This document shows positions 6,468 to 7,058 of a stretch of 7,058 nt of DNA, in pieces; the first letter of the stretch is position 1; every line of letters starts with the position of its first letter. The notes under the pieces were generated by a model that worked only from the letters and a program-made list of their open reading frames with translations, ran no database searches and was not told the origin of the DNA. The stretch lies in contig RKRS01000254.1 in NCBI GenBank assembly GCA_007571275.1, positions 1 through 7,058 of the forward strand, given 5' to 3'. Source of the DNA: Dehalococcoidia bacterium (lineage in GTDB: Bacteria > Chloroflexota > Dehalococcoidia > Bin125). A program made the translations under genes and the position numbers.

Positions 6468-6593
6468 TTAACAGATGCGTGGGATGGCCCAGGAGCCGCC
6501 GTCGGTGTGCAGATGGAGATCGGGTAGGCAGCTCGTCGCCAGCGGCGGCGAATACCCGCCCAGGGCGCCGCCTGGTTGTTTCAGGATCAGCGC
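6468..6593 (-). pseudogene. Orphan R-M C-terminal tail, copy 3
   Basis: A minus-strand frame ending at TAA 6470-6468 contains YSPPLATSCLPDLHLHTDGG followed by SWAIPRIC. This is the LPDL (6527-6516) plus AIPR (6488-6477) signature also found in copies 1 and 2, with 13 codons from LPDL to AIPR instead of 14. It has no start codon or ribosome binding site and begins at, and overlaps, the stop of copy 2. It matches the end of the type ISP restriction-modification C-terminal domain but has none of that domain's earlier part. Third positions are largely G/C, so it has not decayed far. Read as a displaced gene end rather than an independent gene. Confidence 0.55.
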
Positions 6594-6772
6594 TTCCTGG
6601 GGATGGCGCGGGCTGGCTGGTTCGTTCCGACCGCGCAGAGATCGGGGAGCTGGAGCGTCGGGAGGAGTCCGAACTGGGTTCGGTTGTTGGGGCTGGTAAC
6701 GACGATCGCCGCTGCCCCCCCCCACTTCGAACACGCGTACTGCCCTGGTCGGGCTGGCTCAGGACGGTCGCC
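6587..6772 (-). pseudogene. Orphan R-M C-terminal tail, copy 2
   Basis: A minus-strand frame bounded by stops, ending at TGA 6589-6587, contains AAAIVVTSPNNRTQFGLL, then LPDL (6649-6638), and 14 codons later AIPRKR before the stop. The spacing from LPDL to AIPR is the same as in copy 1, and the Phe before LPDL is also conserved. A run of nine G (minus strand, 6723-6715) lies directly before AAAIVV. There is no start codon, and the frame differs from that of copies 1 and 3. It looks like a separate, diverged end of a type ISP-like R-M protein rather than a recent duplicate, because the DNA of the copies agrees only in short blocks such as CCCGATCT. Confidence 0.6.
6715..6723 (-). repeat. Nine-base G tract beside tail copy 2
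   Basis: Nine consecutive G on the minus strand (C on plus) lie immediately before the AAAIVV start of tail copy 2. It is one of only two homopolymers of eight or more bases seen in the window; the other is 182 bp away at the matching place in tail copy 1. A change in its length would shift which frame enters tail 2. Confidence 0.8.
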
Positions 6773-7058
6773 TCAGACGCGGGATCGCGCGGGTCTGCAT
6801 CGAGCCTCTGATCGCCGCCAGATCGGGCAGCGTCCGCGTCGCCAGCAGGCTGAACGGCGTGGTCGGCGGCGGCGTGACCAACATTGCGGAACTTCTGTTC
6901 TGTAGGGGGGGGTAGCGTCGCGTGGGAACATGGCCGCGACGGTCTTGACTGACGAGAGAATGCGGTCATCCTCGTAGAGCCAGAGTTTGGTAAACGGCCG
7001 GTACATCACCTCGCGGATGCGCGATTCGTCAAACTCAATACGTTTTCCCTGCCTCAGT
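6759..7058 (-). pseudogene. Type ISP-like restriction-modification protein, C-terminal end, frame broken
   Basis: From the right edge the minus strand reads LRQGKRIEFDESRIREVMYR and then PFTKLWLYEDDRILSS and KTVAAMFPRDATPP. The YRPFTKxWLY block is typical of the C-terminal specificity domain of type ISP restriction-modification proteins, large single-chain helicase-methyltransferase enzymes that cut foreign DNA. After the run of eight C (6912-6905) the frame turns to Arg-rich nonsense and stops at 6773. Adding one C, or removing two, restores AMLVTPPPTTPFSLLATRT then LPDL (6830-6819) and AIPR (6788-6777), ending at TGA 6761-6759. The gene is thus either frameshifted, phase-variable at this tract, or carries a sequencing error. 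Everything upstream of about 95 residues lies outside the window, so methylase and helicase domains cannot be checked. Called pseudogene because of the frame break as written. Confidence 0.7.
6905..6912 (-). repeat. Eight-base C tract at the frame break of the R-M gene
   Basis: Eight C on the minus strand (G on plus) fall between FPRDAT and the conserved tail. As written the frame is wrong for the downstream LPDL/AIPR segment. Nine C, or six, would put it right, and seven or ten C would open a third frame that runs past tail copy 1. This is the point at which the reading frame is lost. Confidence 0.8.

Noticed and set aside
6446..6474. Possible terminator after tail copy 3 (GC-rich stretch followed by TTTCT)
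   Set aside because: The stem needs bulges and mismatches after four pairs, so it is not a credible hairpin.
5201..6811. A 536-residue plus-strand open frame across the ligase gene and its upstream region
   Set aside because: It is antisense to the clear ATP-grasp coding sequence, has no recognisable motif, and crosses the repeat patch. Long antisense frames are expected at this GC content.
6427..6969. A 180-residue Ser/Pro/Arg-rich minus-strand frame
   Set aside because: It is the third frame through the R-M tail region. Its composition is that of a shadow frame, and the conserved LPDL/AIPR motifs lie in the other two frames. It matters only as the route opened if the C8 tract loses one base.
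1..7058. tRNA, rRNA, CRISPR array, transposase or integrase
   Set aside because: I looked on both strands and saw no cloverleaf, no regularly spaced direct repeats with unique spacers, and no transposase or integrase motif.

Overview
This is a GC-rich bacterial window in which every confident gene lies on the minus strand. Codon third positions are strongly G/C, the proteins are rich in Ala, Arg and Asp, and the spacers carry dispersed palindromic repeats. The overall style resembles Chloroflexota (Thermomicrobia-like) or a similar high-GC group. That assignment is an impression only; no 16S or other marker gene is present.

Layout on the minus strand, from high to low coordinates. (1) 7058-6759 is the 3' end of a gene resembling a type ISP restriction-modification/helicase protein, with its frame broken at an 8-base homopolymer. 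(2) 6758-6468 holds two further stand-alone copies of the same C-terminal tail motif, giving three tails in a row. (3) 6420-6250 is a repeat patch: a triple hairpin and a degenerate 21-bp tandem repeat. (4) 6109-1422 is a tight three-gene operon. It encodes a Ddl-like ATP-grasp ligase fused to an M20-peptidase-like domain that has lost most of its zinc ligands, then a cytoplasmic-type gamma-glutamyltransferase, then an N-formylglutamate amidohydrolase-family enzyme. The genes are separated by 6 bp and then by a 4-bp ATGA overlap. (5) 1421-1211 is a spacer with more of the same dispersed hairpins and a good intrinsic terminator. (6) 1083-1 is the first 361 codons of a sacsin/Hsp90-like GHKL ATPase that runs off the left edge. 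A short plus-strand remnant with normal codon usage (about 1085-1210) sits between the terminator and this gene.

The operon looks like a self-contained unit for making, editing or dismantling glutamyl/amide-linked small molecules; its real substrate cannot be read from the sequence. It sits between an R-M gene end and a sacsin-like ATPase, two classes often found in defence islands. It is bracketed by related palindromic repeats, so it may have been inserted into, or grown up within, an accessory region.

The two observations most worth following are the three-copy array of R-M C-terminal tails, with two homopolymer tracts beside the first two, and the ATP-grasp protein carrying an apparently dead M20 domain.
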